A stretch of 57,534 nt of DNA from UBA7328 sp002471345. Lineage in GTDB: Bacteria > Bacteroidota > Bacteroidia > Chitinophagales > Saprospiraceae. Shown piece after piece: positions 37,155-46,749 of this stretch. The notes below the pieces were generated by a model. It had not been told where the DNA came from. It worked only from the letters and a program-made list of their open reading frames with translations, and ran no database searches. The translations under genes and the position numbers were made by a program. The stretch is from contig CAXGOB010000025.1 in NCBI GenBank assembly GCA_964011275.1, forward strand, positions 1 through 57,534. The letters run 5' to 3'. The first letter of the stretch is position 1. The number at the start of each line of letters is the position of its first letter.

Positions 37155-39107
37155 CTAATGTTTCGCAGCTGGAGTACAATTTTCAACATTCATTAGTAGA
37201 GTGGACATGATATCTACTTGGAGTGAATCTATTTCTATTTCTGTCCCTGCTTGATAAACTACAACCGCACCTCCCGTTATGGTTTGTCCCGATGTGATTT
37301 TAGAGGAACTATAAAAACTAGTATCCATTGTCACGGTTCCAGTTAAGTCTAAGGTTCCAAGGCACGGTGGAAGATCCGGTAAATCATAACCACATGCCTC
37401 AAGAGGAGTATGTATGAGAACTAAATCTGATCTAGAAAAATTCATATCTATTGCAGCTTGGTAGACTGCGTTGGCAGCGTCGTCTTGGTTAGTAGAGCCA
37501 TTCGTCATTCCTAATCCTTCCCAAAATATCATATCCGTTTTCGCCTTACCTAAATCATCCCATACATCCATCATACAAGTAGCCCATATTTGACCATCAG
37601 TGTGGATTGCGCTGACAAGCCCTCCAGGGTAAGGTGCAGATGGGGCGTTGGGTCGATAATTAACTGATCGACCTCCCCAATACTGGTTGTGACCGTCCCA
37701 CCTAAAGGTGTGAAAATAGGCAGGGTCTGAAGGAGTCCAACTATCTATGGACCTATTGTAAGATGCTGCCCAATAATCTCCAGACCCTTCACTTAATCCA
37801 TCTACTTGTGATAATGACCCACTTGTCACCCAATCATGCAATCCATGACCTAACTCATGATGGATAACATCACTGTCTTCTGCATCATCCACACCACCTT
37901 CACCAAATGACAAACTGCCCGAAGAAACATTATAACTTGAGTTGTCGGCACCGTTTTTTCCACTAGGATCCACCCTTACACCAGTAACATATTGATAAGG
38001 CCGGATGGACAAACCAAGTGTTTCATTCAGGTAGCGCATAGAAGCGTCAATATGATAGTACACCATTACAGCCTCAAAATTATCATCGGTTCGATCATAA
38101 TTAAATGTCGAATTCGGCTGACTAAACAATCCCTTGAATGGTGCTTCATTATCTATAATTTCAGCCCAGGGACCTTTCAGCTCGAAATTCCCTCCATTTT
38201 CTTTTAAGTCTTTTAGTACAACATTAGACAACTGAGCCGTCATTTGAGAGGAGGTTCCATCTGCATTATCGGTATAGCCAGTATCTCCATAAGTCGCAGT
38301 CCCAGATGTGATAGGATCAGGATCAAATACATTCCCTAGTCCGTCAGCTACAAGGGCTTGTGATTTCTTGATCTGAACAGAATCTTGGTGAAGGCTGCTA
38401 TGACGTTCAGGGCTTTTGCAATTATAACTGAGGTTTTGGGATTTGACGACCTCTCCAGTATGAACATCTATTAGAACCTCCCAGTCTCCTGAGTGGTCCT
38501 GTCCAGATAGTAAATACCTATAGACCAATGCACTTTTATCATCTATTGGATTAACATATACCAATAATTTCTCTTCATCATGAATGGCAGGTGTCTTGAT
38601 TCCTATCTGCTCTAAAGCCTTAGTAAGAGCACTTTCAGCAGTAATAAAAGGAGTCTTCATAACCAATGAATTATAACCATATTTCCAACTGTTGGCTACA
38701 TATGTAACCTCACTCTTTTTATTTATGTGAATAGTTATCTGAGCATTATAGACTGGTATTCCGTCATAATGCTGCTGTAATCTCACTACATCACCAGAGA
38801 GTCCATATCTGATTACTAAAAGCTTAAGGTTGTTCTTAATAAGTTCCTCGGTCAGTCCGAGTGATTCTTTTGTGAGACTGAGATATGCTCGAGCTTTAGA
38901 TTCGAGAGACTCTCCAGACACTTTTTGGTTGATGCCTCTAATATTGAGCGGAAATCCAGTCACATCACTCATTCTCAGGTTGTCAATGATATAACTTTCT
39001 TCAACTTCTAAAGGAATAAACTCTTTACTCCCGTGATCAATAAATTTCTGCCCAGCAATAGGACCTATAGAAATGAGTACAACTAAAGTGATTAAGAATG
39101 CTCTCAT
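37155..39107 (-). CDS. Secreted FTP-domain metalloprotease, M4/M36 (fungalysin) type
   Basis: The ATG at 39107 opens a signal peptide (MRAFLITLVVLISIGPIAGQ) and gives 650 residues; a longer frame starts at 39182 but adds an unlikely charged leader. An FTP pro-domain (about 60-150, VVRLQQHYDGIPVYNAQI) and PepSY-like region precede the catalytic domain. The zinc motif HHELGHGLHDW lies near residue 413, with the third ligand in GLSEGSGDYWAA. The C-terminal ~60 residues (TSGQTITGGAVVVYQAG, then LLMNVENC) look like a single 3-coathanger-stack repeat instead of a T9SS tail. It probably works as an extracellular peptidase. Alone on its strand, convergent with the YciI gene. Confidence 0.88.
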   Translation of the reverse strand: MRAFLITLVVLISIGPIAGQKFIDHGSKEFIPLEVEESYIIDNLRMSDVTGFPLNIRGINQKVSGESLESKARAYLSLTKESLGLTEELIKNNLKLLVIRYGLSGDVVRLQQHYDGIPVYNAQITIHINKKSEVTYVANSWKYGYNSLVMKTPFITAESALTKALEQIGIKTPAIHDEEKLLVYVNPIDDKSALVYRYLLSGQDHSGDWEVLIDVHTGEVVKSQNLSYNCKSPERHSSLHQDSVQIKKSQALVADGLGNVFDPDPITSGTATYGDTGYTDNADGTSSQMTAQLSNVVLKDLKENGGNFELKGPWAEIIDNEAPFKGLFSQPNSTFNYDRTDDNFEAVMVYYHIDASMRYLNETLGLSIRPYQYVTGVRVDPSGKNGADNSSYNVSSGSLSFGEGGVDDAEDSDVIHHELGHGLHDWVTSGSLSQVDGLSEGSGDYWAASYNRSIDSWTPSDPAYFHTFRWDGHNQYWGGRSVNYRPNAPSAPYPGGLVSAIHTDGQIWATCMMDVWDDLGKAKTDMIFWEGLGMTNGSTNQDDAANAVYQAAIDMNFSRSDLVLIHTPLEACGYDLPDLPPCLGTLDLTGTVTMDTSFYSSSKITSGQTITGGAVVVYQAGTEIEIDSLQVDIMSTLLMNVENCTPAAKH

Positions 39108-39211
39108 TAATTGTTGGTTTTTGTTTTGTGGAACAGAATTCGGAACATGTTTAGATCGGAATCTTTTAGATGATTTGAACATACGAAAAATGCAGGTTAG
39201 AGAATTAATTT

Positions 39212-42061
39212 TTATCTAAAGGACCTTCCTCCAAACACTTGATTACCAGTCTGATACTTTATGTACTGTGAAAAAGGAGAAGCCTTAACTCCTATGCTGA
39301 AAGTAAAAATATCAGAAGTAGGAGACCATGTGAAGCTCATTTCCCAGCAATGAAGATCTCTCATCACACTAAACTGAGGAATAGGAAAATTCTTTCTGAC
39401 AAAGTCATATGAAAGATTATTGATACCAAATCCCCATTTATCAGATAGAGGAATTCTACCTGAACTCAGCGTAATAGAATTAGTTTGAATATCACCTTCA
39501 TTTACCCCATCTCTTTGACGTAATACATATCTCATTGTATGTCGTATTTGAAATTTAGAGAACCAAGTGAACAACTCTAATTCATTGGCATTGGCATTAG
39601 CATTTCGATTCTTTTTTGCAGCCCTTGCCTTATCTTCACTTCTGAACAAATCTCTAAAATCTTCTAATGTCATCTGAGTGTTAAGACTCAAACTAAACTG
39701 TTCAAACCTAAATGGGAGCCTAAAAGCACTTTCACCTTCTTTTCTAGACCATACCAAATCATTAATTCTTCTATTATCAACTTCACGGTACGGATCGAGA
39801 ACACCTGAAAAACTCATCGTAGTGATATTTCCAAAAAGTCGAATTGAACCAGTGTAATTTATCCTACTCCAATTAAGACTATCGGCATTAAAATTATAAT
39901 CACCACTGAAATTCAGGTTATTCAATAATTTGATCTTCTTTTCTGTAGAATCTTTTTTTGAATAGATTTTTGCTTCAAAAGAGTTTTGTAAATTATAAGC
40001 TAATCTCAACCCTCCATTGTCTAAGCTGGGTGCTGATCGGAATAATTTCGAGTCGCTTCCTTGGCTCGAAAAAGGGCTATATTCAAAAGGGTCATAAATG
40101 TCAGGATCTGGGTCACTGTCTACAATTCTTTCATATCTATTTGTTGCAGGGCTAAAAGTTAAATTTAGAGATGGCCTGATAGTATGCCTGAATCCTCTGA
40201 TCCATCCTTTATTAGAAGTGATTGTATTATAGAGACTCGTGCTCACTCCAGCTCTGAAATCAATATCCCGATAAGGTGTGAAACCATTTTGCAATTTATC
40301 TATAAGCTCTACATTATTTCCTGTACTGTCTTGAGTAAGTTCGTATTCTCTTCTTGCTGTTTTAAAATACCACCATTCATCATAATCTACTCCTGTGTTA
40401 AAGGAAAAATACTTCAACAAATTATAGGATGCACTGAGGCCAGCTTCATGTGTTATTCCAGGGCTGATCAGATCTAAAGTTTTGCTTGTGAACAGCAAGG
40501 TATCTACAGTAGAAAATGAGTTTTGAAAACGAGTATTATATTCTAATCCTATTTTTTCATACCATTTATCACTAGTGCCTGAAGTATTGGGATTGTCAAA
40601 AGGAGATAACCGAGAGACTCTTAATTGAATATCAGGTAAAGTGAATCTAATCTCTCTTGACAAAGTATTCTGTGAATGAGTGATGGAGCTTGAAAAATTA
40701 ACTTTTGGTGATAATTTATATGCATAGCTAAAATTGGAACTGATAGTACTATTGATTTGAGCATTCGCATCGGCAGTATTTCTTCTATCAAAATCATTCA
40801 CTGTGAAGCGAAGGGAACCACCTATAGTTCTATAAGGATGTGCCTTTCCGTCCTGATTATGTGTAAGGTTGATTGAATAACTATCCTGTTTTCTCCTTCC
40901 TATAATTCCCTGTGATTCACGGAGTTGTCTTGAAAAACCAACTGCAAAATTACCTCTAAACTTGTATCTTTTATAATAGTTGGAAGTTGTTCTGAGCGCC
41001 CAAGAACCTCTGGAATAAAAATCTCCAACAACACTAAGATCCATCTTATCACTTAAAGCAAAATAGTAACCTAAACCTCTCATTCCCAGTCCTAAATTGG
41101 GGTCCATCGAAATAGGATCGTCAGGAAAGATCAGTCCTGAAGAAGCGGCATTAAAATCAAAAAGTGGTGCAAAAGCAAAAGGCAAGAACAAAGGAACCGG
41201 GATCCCTGCTAACTCCATTCTGGCAGGTCCTAATACTGCAACTTGTTCAGGAATTAATTTTAATTTGGATGCCCTTATTCCCCAATGTGGATGCTCTAAA
41301 TCACAAGTAGAAATTAGTGCATTTCTATTATAAATCACATCATCACTAATCTGCAAAGAATCATTCGCTCCTTTTACAAATTTCGTTGTAGCACCATGAA
41401 TAAATAACTGATCCCTCTGAACGATTGCTTCATATACTATTCCATTACTTGTATTGAAATTGTATCTCAGTTTTTTTGCTGAAACTTGCTGACCATCATA
41501 ATCAAAAGTGGGTTTTATTTTACCAGAGAAACCTTCATAACCATATTGTGCTAAAACTTCATTAGCAGCGAAATCAAACAAGATGTAATCAGCCTTTATA
41601 TCGTATTCTAAATATTTTATAAATGCATCACCAAACAACTCAATTTGGTTCTTTTTCACATCAAAAATGCTGGTATCTGTACTCCCATATTCTATTTCTT
41701 CAAGGGGTTCAGATCTCTTTTGCAGGGCTTTTGTTTCTTCTTTCTTTCCAGGATTTTGTTTAAGACTATCCAGCATCTCACCTGTAAATGAAGGAGGCTT
41801 TCCTTTTCCTGGCACTTGAGTCAAACCTTCTTTTGATTGAAGTAGAATAAAAGCAATCCATAAAAAAAGAAGGCAAAACTTATGTGAAAAGATTGTATTA
41901 ATATATTTTTGTATATGTAATCGACTGTATTTCAGATTACTAATTTTACTTGTGCTATTAGAATTGCAATTATTTCTAATGGTGAAAACGAATTCTACAA
42001 AATAACGAATAATGCAAGATTTACGTTTCCATGTAATTCTTAAATCTGGTCTTTTGACCAT
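39212..42061 (-). CDS. lptD: LPS-assembly outer-membrane protein LptD, start uncertain
   Basis: A Bacteroidota-type LptD that inserts lipopolysaccharide into the outer membrane. An OstA/LptA-like N-terminal domain (about 105-300, with VKKNQIELFGDAFIKYLEYDIKADYI) is followed by a very large beta-barrel (about 330-949). The only ATG in the frame is at 42061, giving 949 residues with a 60-residue basic leader before the hydrophobic segment (KFCLLFLWIAFILL), and placing its 5' end across the divergent amidase start by 50 bases. No in-frame GTG or TTG exists closer to the signal-like stretch, so either this long leader is real or a rare start (ATT/ATA near 41900) is used. A (NA)n stretch is discussed as a finding. 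Confidence 0.85.
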   Translation of the reverse strand: MVKRPDLRITWKRKSCIIRYFVEFVFTIRNNCNSNSTSKISNLKYSRLHIQKYINTIFSHKFCLLFLWIAFILLQSKEGLTQVPGKGKPPSFTGEMLDSLKQNPGKKEETKALQKRSEPLEEIEYGSTDTSIFDVKKNQIELFGDAFIKYLEYDIKADYILFDFAANEVLAQYGYEGFSGKIKPTFDYDGQQVSAKKLRYNFNTSNGIVYEAIVQRDQLFIHGATTKFVKGANDSLQISDDVIYNRNALISTCDLEHPHWGIRASKLKLIPEQVAVLGPARMELAGIPVPLFLPFAFAPLFDFNAASSGLIFPDDPISMDPNLGLGMRGLGYYFALSDKMDLSVVGDFYSRGSWALRTTSNYYKRYKFRGNFAVGFSRQLRESQGIIGRRKQDSYSINLTHNQDGKAHPYRTIGGSLRFTVNDFDRRNTADANAQINSTISSNFSYAYKLSPKVNFSSSITHSQNTLSREIRFTLPDIQLRVSRLSPFDNPNTSGTSDKWYEKIGLEYNTRFQNSFSTVDTLLFTSKTLDLISPGITHEAGLSASYNLLKYFSFNTGVDYDEWWYFKTARREYELTQDSTGNNVELIDKLQNGFTPYRDIDFRAGVSTSLYNTITSNKGWIRGFRHTIRPSLNLTFSPATNRYERIVDSDPDPDIYDPFEYSPFSSQGSDSKLFRSAPSLDNGGLRLAYNLQNSFEAKIYSKKDSTEKKIKLLNNLNFSGDYNFNADSLNWSRINYTGSIRLFGNITTMSFSGVLDPYREVDNRRINDLVWSRKEGESAFRLPFRFEQFSLSLNTQMTLEDFRDLFRSEDKARAAKKNRNANANANELELFTWFSKFQIRHTMRYVLRQRDGVNEGDIQTNSITLSSGRIPLSDKWGFGINNLSYDFVRKNFPIPQFSVMRDLHCWEMSFTWSPTSDIFTFSIGVKASPFSQYIKYQTGNQVFGGRSFR

Positions 42062-43172
42062 TCTTTTTTTTCTCCCGTACTTTTCTCATTCCACATCAGT
42101 CTTTACCTCCAGTGACAAATTCATCATCGTCATAGATGCGGGTCATGGTGGAAAAGATATTGGTACGTCAGGTGAATACCTTATCGAAAAAGATGCCACA
42201 CTCACACTGGCTATGGAGTTAGGTCAAATGTTGTCAGAAATAAATCAAAGAATTGAAATCAGATATACAAGAGATACTGACAAATTTTTACCTATATATC
42301 GCAGAGTGGCTTATGCCAATGAAAATCGGGCTGACCTTTTTATTTCTATTCATTGTAATGCAGTAGCGCAACATTCACCGCATGGCATAGAGACCTATGT
42401 ACTGGGAATACAGAACAACGAGGAAAATCTAGAAACTGTAAAAAGAGAAAACGAGTCCATACTTCATGAGGAAAATATAAATGATCATTATAGTGGGTTT
42501 GACCCCAACTCTCCCACTGGTCACATTTTTTTAAGTGCCGTACAAAATAAATATATAAATGAAGGCATCCTGCTCGCTCATCAGATTCAGATTCAATTTT
42601 CTGATCGTAACCTCATGAGAGATAGAGGTGTAAAACAAGCAGGATTTGTAGTATTAAAAAAAGCAACAATGCCTGCTATACTTCTTGAAGTGGGATTCTT
42701 AAGCAATAGAAACGACGAGACAAAACTTGTCAATAAAGATTCTAGATCTAAGATCGTTTCTCATATTTCAGATGGAATCAATTCATACGTTAAAAAGATA
42801 CAATCATCTAATAGTCCGACAATTGAAAAACAGACAGTACTGAACATTCCATCCTCAGTGCAACCTGCCAACATTGTCATTAAAGCAGAACCTAAAGTTA
42901 CTTTTGACATTGTATTAGCTTCTTCTGTAGGCCTAGAAATGGAGGCTATGATAGATTCTGAAATTGACAATAAAAAAGTCATTTCACATCTTGAAGATGG
43001 AATGTATAAGTATACCATTGGTCCATACTTAACACTGGCTGAAGCTATAAACATGCAGAATGAATTGAGGTTAAAGAATTACAAAGGGGCATTTGTGATC
43101 AAATCTAAAAAGAATGCAATCACCGCTTCAAATCAGAATGACATTCAAATTAAATTTGCTGGAGTAAACTAG
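42012..43172 (+). CDS. N-acetylmuramoyl-L-alanine amidase (Amidase_3)
   Basis: A 386-residue exported zinc amidase that cleaves the bond between N-acetylmuramic acid and L-alanine in peptidoglycan. A signal peptide (residues 1-28) precedes the AmiC-like domain: H45 in IDAGHGGKD, E59 in LIEKDATL and H114 in ISIHCNA are the zinc ligands, and LLEVGFLSNRNDE holds the catalytic glutamate. The last ~75 residues (YKYTIGPYLTLAEAINMQNEL) resemble a SPOR domain that binds denuded glycan strands. It is divergent from lptD. In related genomes this gene typically precedes mlaD, but here two minus-strand genes intervene. Confidence 0.92.
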   Translation: MQDLRFHVILKSGLLTILFFLPYFSHSTSVFTSSDKFIIVIDAGHGGKDIGTSGEYLIEKDATLTLAMELGQMLSEINQRIEIRYTRDTDKFLPIYRRVAYANENRADLFISIHCNAVAQHSPHGIETYVLGIQNNEENLETVKRENESILHEENINDHYSGFDPNSPTGHIFLSAVQNKYINEGILLAHQIQIQFSDRNLMRDRGVKQAGFVVLKKATMPAILLEVGFLSNRNDETKLVNKDSRSKIVSHISDGINSYVKKIQSSNSPTIEKQTVLNIPSSVQPANIVIKAEPKVTFDIVLASSVGLEMEAMIDSEIDNKKVISHLEDGMYKYTIGPYLTLAEAINMQNELRLKNYKGAFVIKSKKNAITASNQNDIQIKFAGVN

Positions 43173-43250
43173 ATCCAATTTTATCACCTAGTCTATACCA
43201 GACCAATACTAATAGGGGACAGGATTGCCTATTCTATAAATTACTCTTTT

Positions 43251-44279
43251 TCACACCAATCTATCGACTAACTTATCTGAACCAAATCGCACAACATCGG
43301 TTACTGGCAAACCCAATCGATCTTCCCATTTCTTAATTTCATCTAATGCTGCAGTTTCAGAAAGCATAGAAGTATTAAGAGCCATTCCAATACATTTTGC
43401 TTTAGGTAAAGTAGAACAAGAAGACGCCAAGTCTTCATTAAGCTTGATAAATTCTGACAAATCCGGTATCACAATGTTTTCAAGATCAAGAATATGTTTT
43501 TGGTCTGCTTTGTGACAAAGAACTAAATGAGTAGGACAAGCCCCCCGCATCAATGGTAACGTGGCAGTACTGCCAGGATTTAATAATGATCCTTGACCTT
43601 CAATGATTACAATGTCTTTGTGAGCAGCATCCATTACTAATTGCTCTACTGCGCCACATGCCTTGTCCACAATAAATGCATCCAAAGGAATACCTTTACC
43701 TGTAATCGAGATTCCTATTTGACCAGTTGCTAAAAAGTCCACTTCTTGACCACTCTTTTGCAATGCCTGATATAGCTCCAACCCAGCTGTCATCTTACCA
43801 ATAGCCATATCAGTACCAATCATTAACACTCTCTTATTTTTCAAAGAAGCAGCTCTTGCCATTCCAATTTGAGGCGTAAAGTCTGGGACTCTTATATCCC
43901 ATATTTTTTGATCTGATCGGCAAATTTCTTTTTCGAACTTTTCTCCCAATCTATCATGTAATCCATTCCATATGCTCATTCCTTTTTGAAGAGCAGTCAT
44001 TATAGGTGCATTCCAATCATCAGGCAATTTTCCTCCGGAAGGAGCGATACCTAGCACTAAAGTGTTTGATCCCAGCTCTACTGCTTCATCAACGTTCTTG
44101 ACAATTGGAATGTCAAAATCGTATTCTGATACATCTTTTACCTTTTGTCCGTTGAATTTGGAATCGACTACACACACAATATCTTGAGGTCGATAACGCA
44201 TCAGTCCATATGCCATTTTAGCATATATAGTTCCTAAATATTGCTCGGTGAATAATGCTATTCTAGTATTTCTAACCAT
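43251..44279 (-). CDS. DUF1611 NTPase-like protein (DgcN-like D-glutamate N-acetyltransferase or related)
   Basis: A 342-residue cytosolic protein of the DUF1611 family. It has an N-terminal Rossmann-like part (residues 1-130) and a P-loop-like segment G155-TDMAIGK162-MT. The acceptor-side motif IIEGQGSLLNPGSTATLPLMRG follows. It lies 10 bases after the dipeptide epimerase gene, and DUF1611-epimerase pairs are recurrent. DUF1611 members called DgcN were reported as D-glutamate N-acetyltransferases that work with an enolase-superfamily partner, DgcA; from memory, not checked. Whether this protein acts on D-Glu, or in cell-wall recycling, cannot be told from sequence. Confidence 0.75.
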   Translation of the reverse strand: MVRNTRIALFTEQYLGTIYAKMAYGLMRYRPQDIVCVVDSKFNGQKVKDVSEYDFDIPIVKNVDEAVELGSNTLVLGIAPSGGKLPDDWNAPIMTALQKGMSIWNGLHDRLGEKFEKEICRSDQKIWDIRVPDFTPQIGMARAASLKNKRVLMIGTDMAIGKMTAGLELYQALQKSGQEVDFLATGQIGISITGKGIPLDAFIVDKACGAVEQLVMDAAHKDIVIIEGQGSLLNPGSTATLPLMRGACPTHLVLCHKADQKHILDLENIVIPDLSEFIKLNEDLASSCSTLPKAKCIGMALNTSMLSETAALDEIKKWEDRLGLPVTDVVRFGSDKLVDRLV

Positions 44280-44289
44280 AAATTATATT

Positions 44290-45324
44290 CTATTTGAGTT
44301 TCGCCCCGTGTCCAGGAAGATCATTGGGCATTAGAATTCCATCAATCAACTCTGCACCTGTAGCAGGATCAGGGCTAAGATTTAAATGAGAGTCTAAATC
44401 AATATGCTGGATGACTCCACTTATCTGGGCAGCTGCAGAAATTGAAACAGAAGATTCCCCCATACAACCAATCATGCTTTTTAAATTATGAGTTTTACAG
44501 CTTTCTAAAATTTCTACAGCACCTGTGATTCCTCCACATTTCATAAGTTTTATATTAACACCATCTACATACTCATGCCACTCCTCTATATCCTCTGCGT
44601 AATTGCATGATTCATCGACATAAATTGGCAATGCTCTATTTTTGTAAAGATTCTTAAGATTACCCTCATCACCTTTTGCTAATGGCTGTTCTATATAATC
44701 TACATTTCTTTCAGCAAGCCACTCAGTCATTCGTTTAGCCTGTTCCAAATTCCATCCTCCATTTGCATCAACACGACAGATTACATCAAATTCTTTGGAA
44801 GATTCTAAAGCTTGACTAAACATCGCTTTATCAAATTCGATCCCATCAGGAGAGCCCAATTTTACTTTTAACGATTTGAATTTTTGATTTTCAAATAACA
44901 AAGGAATACGAATAGCTACTTCCTCTGGGCTCATAATACCAAGAGTGATACTAGTTGGGGCGGAAGGCAATGGCATATTAAGCATAGTTCTGATAGATTC
45001 ATTCTGTTTCTTTCCTTTCAAATCCCATAATGCAATATCCAATGCTGCTATAGCATAAGGTGCTATATTTTTATCTTTTGCTAATTGCCAAATCTCTTTG
45101 ATACCCAATTTTGGATTAATATCCTTCCAAAACTCATTCAGAATATTTTTACAGTCCTCAGAATTTGGATCACTTGGATCTTTGCTAGGACTCATTTCTC
45201 CAATTCCTTTATGCTCACCGTCGTCAATCACAACAAATAAATTACTTGAGCCAGTGTGGGTTCCTCGACTTATTGTCAATGGAAACCGTTTCTTAATTTG
45301 TATGATTCTAGAAAATAATCTCAT
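44290..45324 (-). CDS. Dipeptide epimerase / N-acetyl-amino-acid racemase-like enolase-superfamily enzyme
   Basis: A 344-residue enolase-superfamily enzyme. The catalytic barrel shows the KxK pair K153-V-K155, metal ligands D186, E212 and D237, and the second acid/base lysine K259 (GVNIKLMKCGG). A late D309-L-D311 motif (IDLDSHL) is the dipeptide-binding feature of L-Ala-D/L-Glu epimerase. By that, the best guess is epimerisation of L-Ala-D-Glu from recycled murein. If its neighbour is a DgcN-type enzyme, N-acetyl-D-glutamate racemase is the alternative. Upstream gene of a two-gene operon with DUF1611. Confidence 0.85.
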   Translation of the reverse strand: MRLFSRIIQIKKRFPLTISRGTHTGSSNLFVVIDDGEHKGIGEMSPSKDPSDPNSEDCKNILNEFWKDINPKLGIKEIWQLAKDKNIAPYAIAALDIALWDLKGKKQNESIRTMLNMPLPSAPTSITLGIMSPEEVAIRIPLLFENQKFKSLKVKLGSPDGIEFDKAMFSQALESSKEFDVICRVDANGGWNLEQAKRMTEWLAERNVDYIEQPLAKGDEGNLKNLYKNRALPIYVDESCNYAEDIEEWHEYVDGVNIKLMKCGGITGAVEILESCKTHNLKSMIGCMGESSVSISAAAQISGVIQHIDLDSHLNLSPDPATGAELIDGILMPNDLPGHGAKLK

Positions 45325-45680
45325 TTGGCTTTTTTAAAGATTTATAACTGAAAAAATATTTGTGCTTTTTTTACAAAATCAAATGGAGCGTCACTTTTGT
45401 CAATTGAGGCGATATAGCATATGAAGATATTAGTTCTGAAAGTGAACAAAAATGAAAATATTATTTTCAATAATAAGTATGAAACTTAAAAAAAACTGCT
45501 TGGAATTATTATAAAATTCAGCATTTTTCCAGTATTACTTCATCATTTTCTTGCTGACTTCTAATATATATTTCCAAATAAAGTAATTGAGTCGTTTTGG
45601 CGGCCTCATTTAACGAGTCTTTAAGACACATATATCATATCTTCGCGATCCGAAAAATTATGTACTAACATCATCTTATT
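45325..45680. other. 356-base divergent intergenic region, no gene seen
   Basis: This is the longest gap in the window. It lies between the divergent epimerase and mlaD starts and is very AT-rich, with A/T runs near 45325-45380 and 45480-45500. I find no tRNA, riboswitch-like fold, small exported ORF or repeat in it. The mlaD-proximal end carries a -7-like element (separate entry). Confidence 0.6.
45638..45645 (+). promoter_or_regulatory. Candidate -7 element of the mlaD gene
   Basis: TATCTTCG is one base off TAnnTTTG and is 35 bases before the ATG at 45681. A matching -33 TTTG is not seen. Confidence 0.3.
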
Positions 45681-46745
45681 ATGTCCCGAGAATTAAAGCT
45701 TGGTCTTCTTTCACTTATCATAATTGCTACAGCCCTATGGGGATATCAATATTTGAAAGGTAAAAACATCCTTCACACCGTCAGAACTTACAAAGTCGTA
45801 TATGATAATGTAGAAGGTCTTGAAGTATCAGCTCCAGTGGAAATCAATGGGTTTAGCATTGGTTCTATTCAAAAGATTTCCTTAAATCCAGAAAATGTTA
45901 AGTCGATGCTCATTGCTTTTGAGGTAGAAGGAGATTATCGTTTTCCAAAAAACACAAAAGCTACCTTAAGCACCTCCAACAGCTTAGTGGGGTCTAAGAA
46001 AATAGTGCTCATGTTTGATGATCTGTGTCAAACAGATTGCCTTGAAGATGGCGATAGAATGATCAGCGCCTCTAGAAGTATTTTAGAAACTATACTTCCA
46101 AAAGAAGATCTTAAAAATCATCTGGCCATCTTGAGAGGTGAGGTAGGAGGAATAATGGATAGTGTCATGAGTGCTGCGAATGGAGAAAACGCTGATAATA
46201 GTTTTGCTCGCAGTCTCCGAAATATGGAAATATCAATGCAAAACCTTGCATCGCTAACCTCTACAATGGACAAATTCACTAAAGCGACATATTCTGATCT
46301 GGAAACAACCATATCCCACATGGCCAATATTACAGCTAGTCTAGAAAAGAGTAGTGGAGAGATAAAGTCTATAATGGATAATGTCAATACTATCTCAAAT
46401 CAAGTGGCTCAAGCTGATCTAGGTGAGACAATCAACAAAACAGACGAAACATTCAACAAAACTAATGCGCTCCTCACTGATCTTCAAAGTAGTGTCGCAC
46501 AGGTAAATGGTTCTTTCACAAAAATTGATGGGATCTTATCAGATATTGAAAACGGAGAAGGTACTATAGGTAAATTCATGAAAGATGAGACCCTATATCA
46601 GAATATGAATCTTTTGATGCAAGACTTCAGGTTACATCCTAAAAGATACGTTCGATTTAGTGTTTTTGGTAGAAAAGGTAAAGCTTATGAATATCCAGAG
46701 GGTGACCCAGGATTTGATGAAATACCTAAGGAAGAAAAGGAATAA
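45681..46745 (+). CDS. MCE/MlaD-type lipid-transport protein
   Basis: A 354-residue protein with one N-terminal membrane anchor (ELKLGLLSLIIIATALWGYQYLKG). A single MCE domain follows (about residues 37-125), with the typical YDNVEGLEVSAPVEINGFSIGSI and STSNSLVGSKKIVLM. A long helical, coiled-coil-prone part (150-310) then has N/T/S-rich heptads, and the C-terminus is charged. MlaD-type proteins carry lipids across the periplasm with an ABC MlaFE pair, which is not encoded here. Normally a neighbour of the amidase in Bacteroidota. Confidence 0.88.
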   Translation: MSRELKLGLLSLIIIATALWGYQYLKGKNILHTVRTYKVVYDNVEGLEVSAPVEINGFSIGSIQKISLNPENVKSMLIAFEVEGDYRFPKNTKATLSTSNSLVGSKKIVLMFDDLCQTDCLEDGDRMISASRSILETILPKEDLKNHLAILRGEVGGIMDSVMSAANGENADNSFARSLRNMEISMQNLASLTSTMDKFTKATYSDLETTISHMANITASLEKSSGEIKSIMDNVNTISNQVAQADLGETINKTDETFNKTNALLTDLQSSVAQVNGSFTKIDGILSDIENGEGTIGKFMKDETLYQNMNLLMQDFRLHPKRYVRFSVFGRKGKAYEYPEGDPGFDEIPKEEKE

Positions 46746-46749
46746 AATT

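Noticed and set aside
43211..43250. AATAGG / CCTATT inverted repeat after the amidase gene as a terminator
   Set aside because: A 6-base AT-rich stem with a short T-run further on; could occur by chance in this composition.
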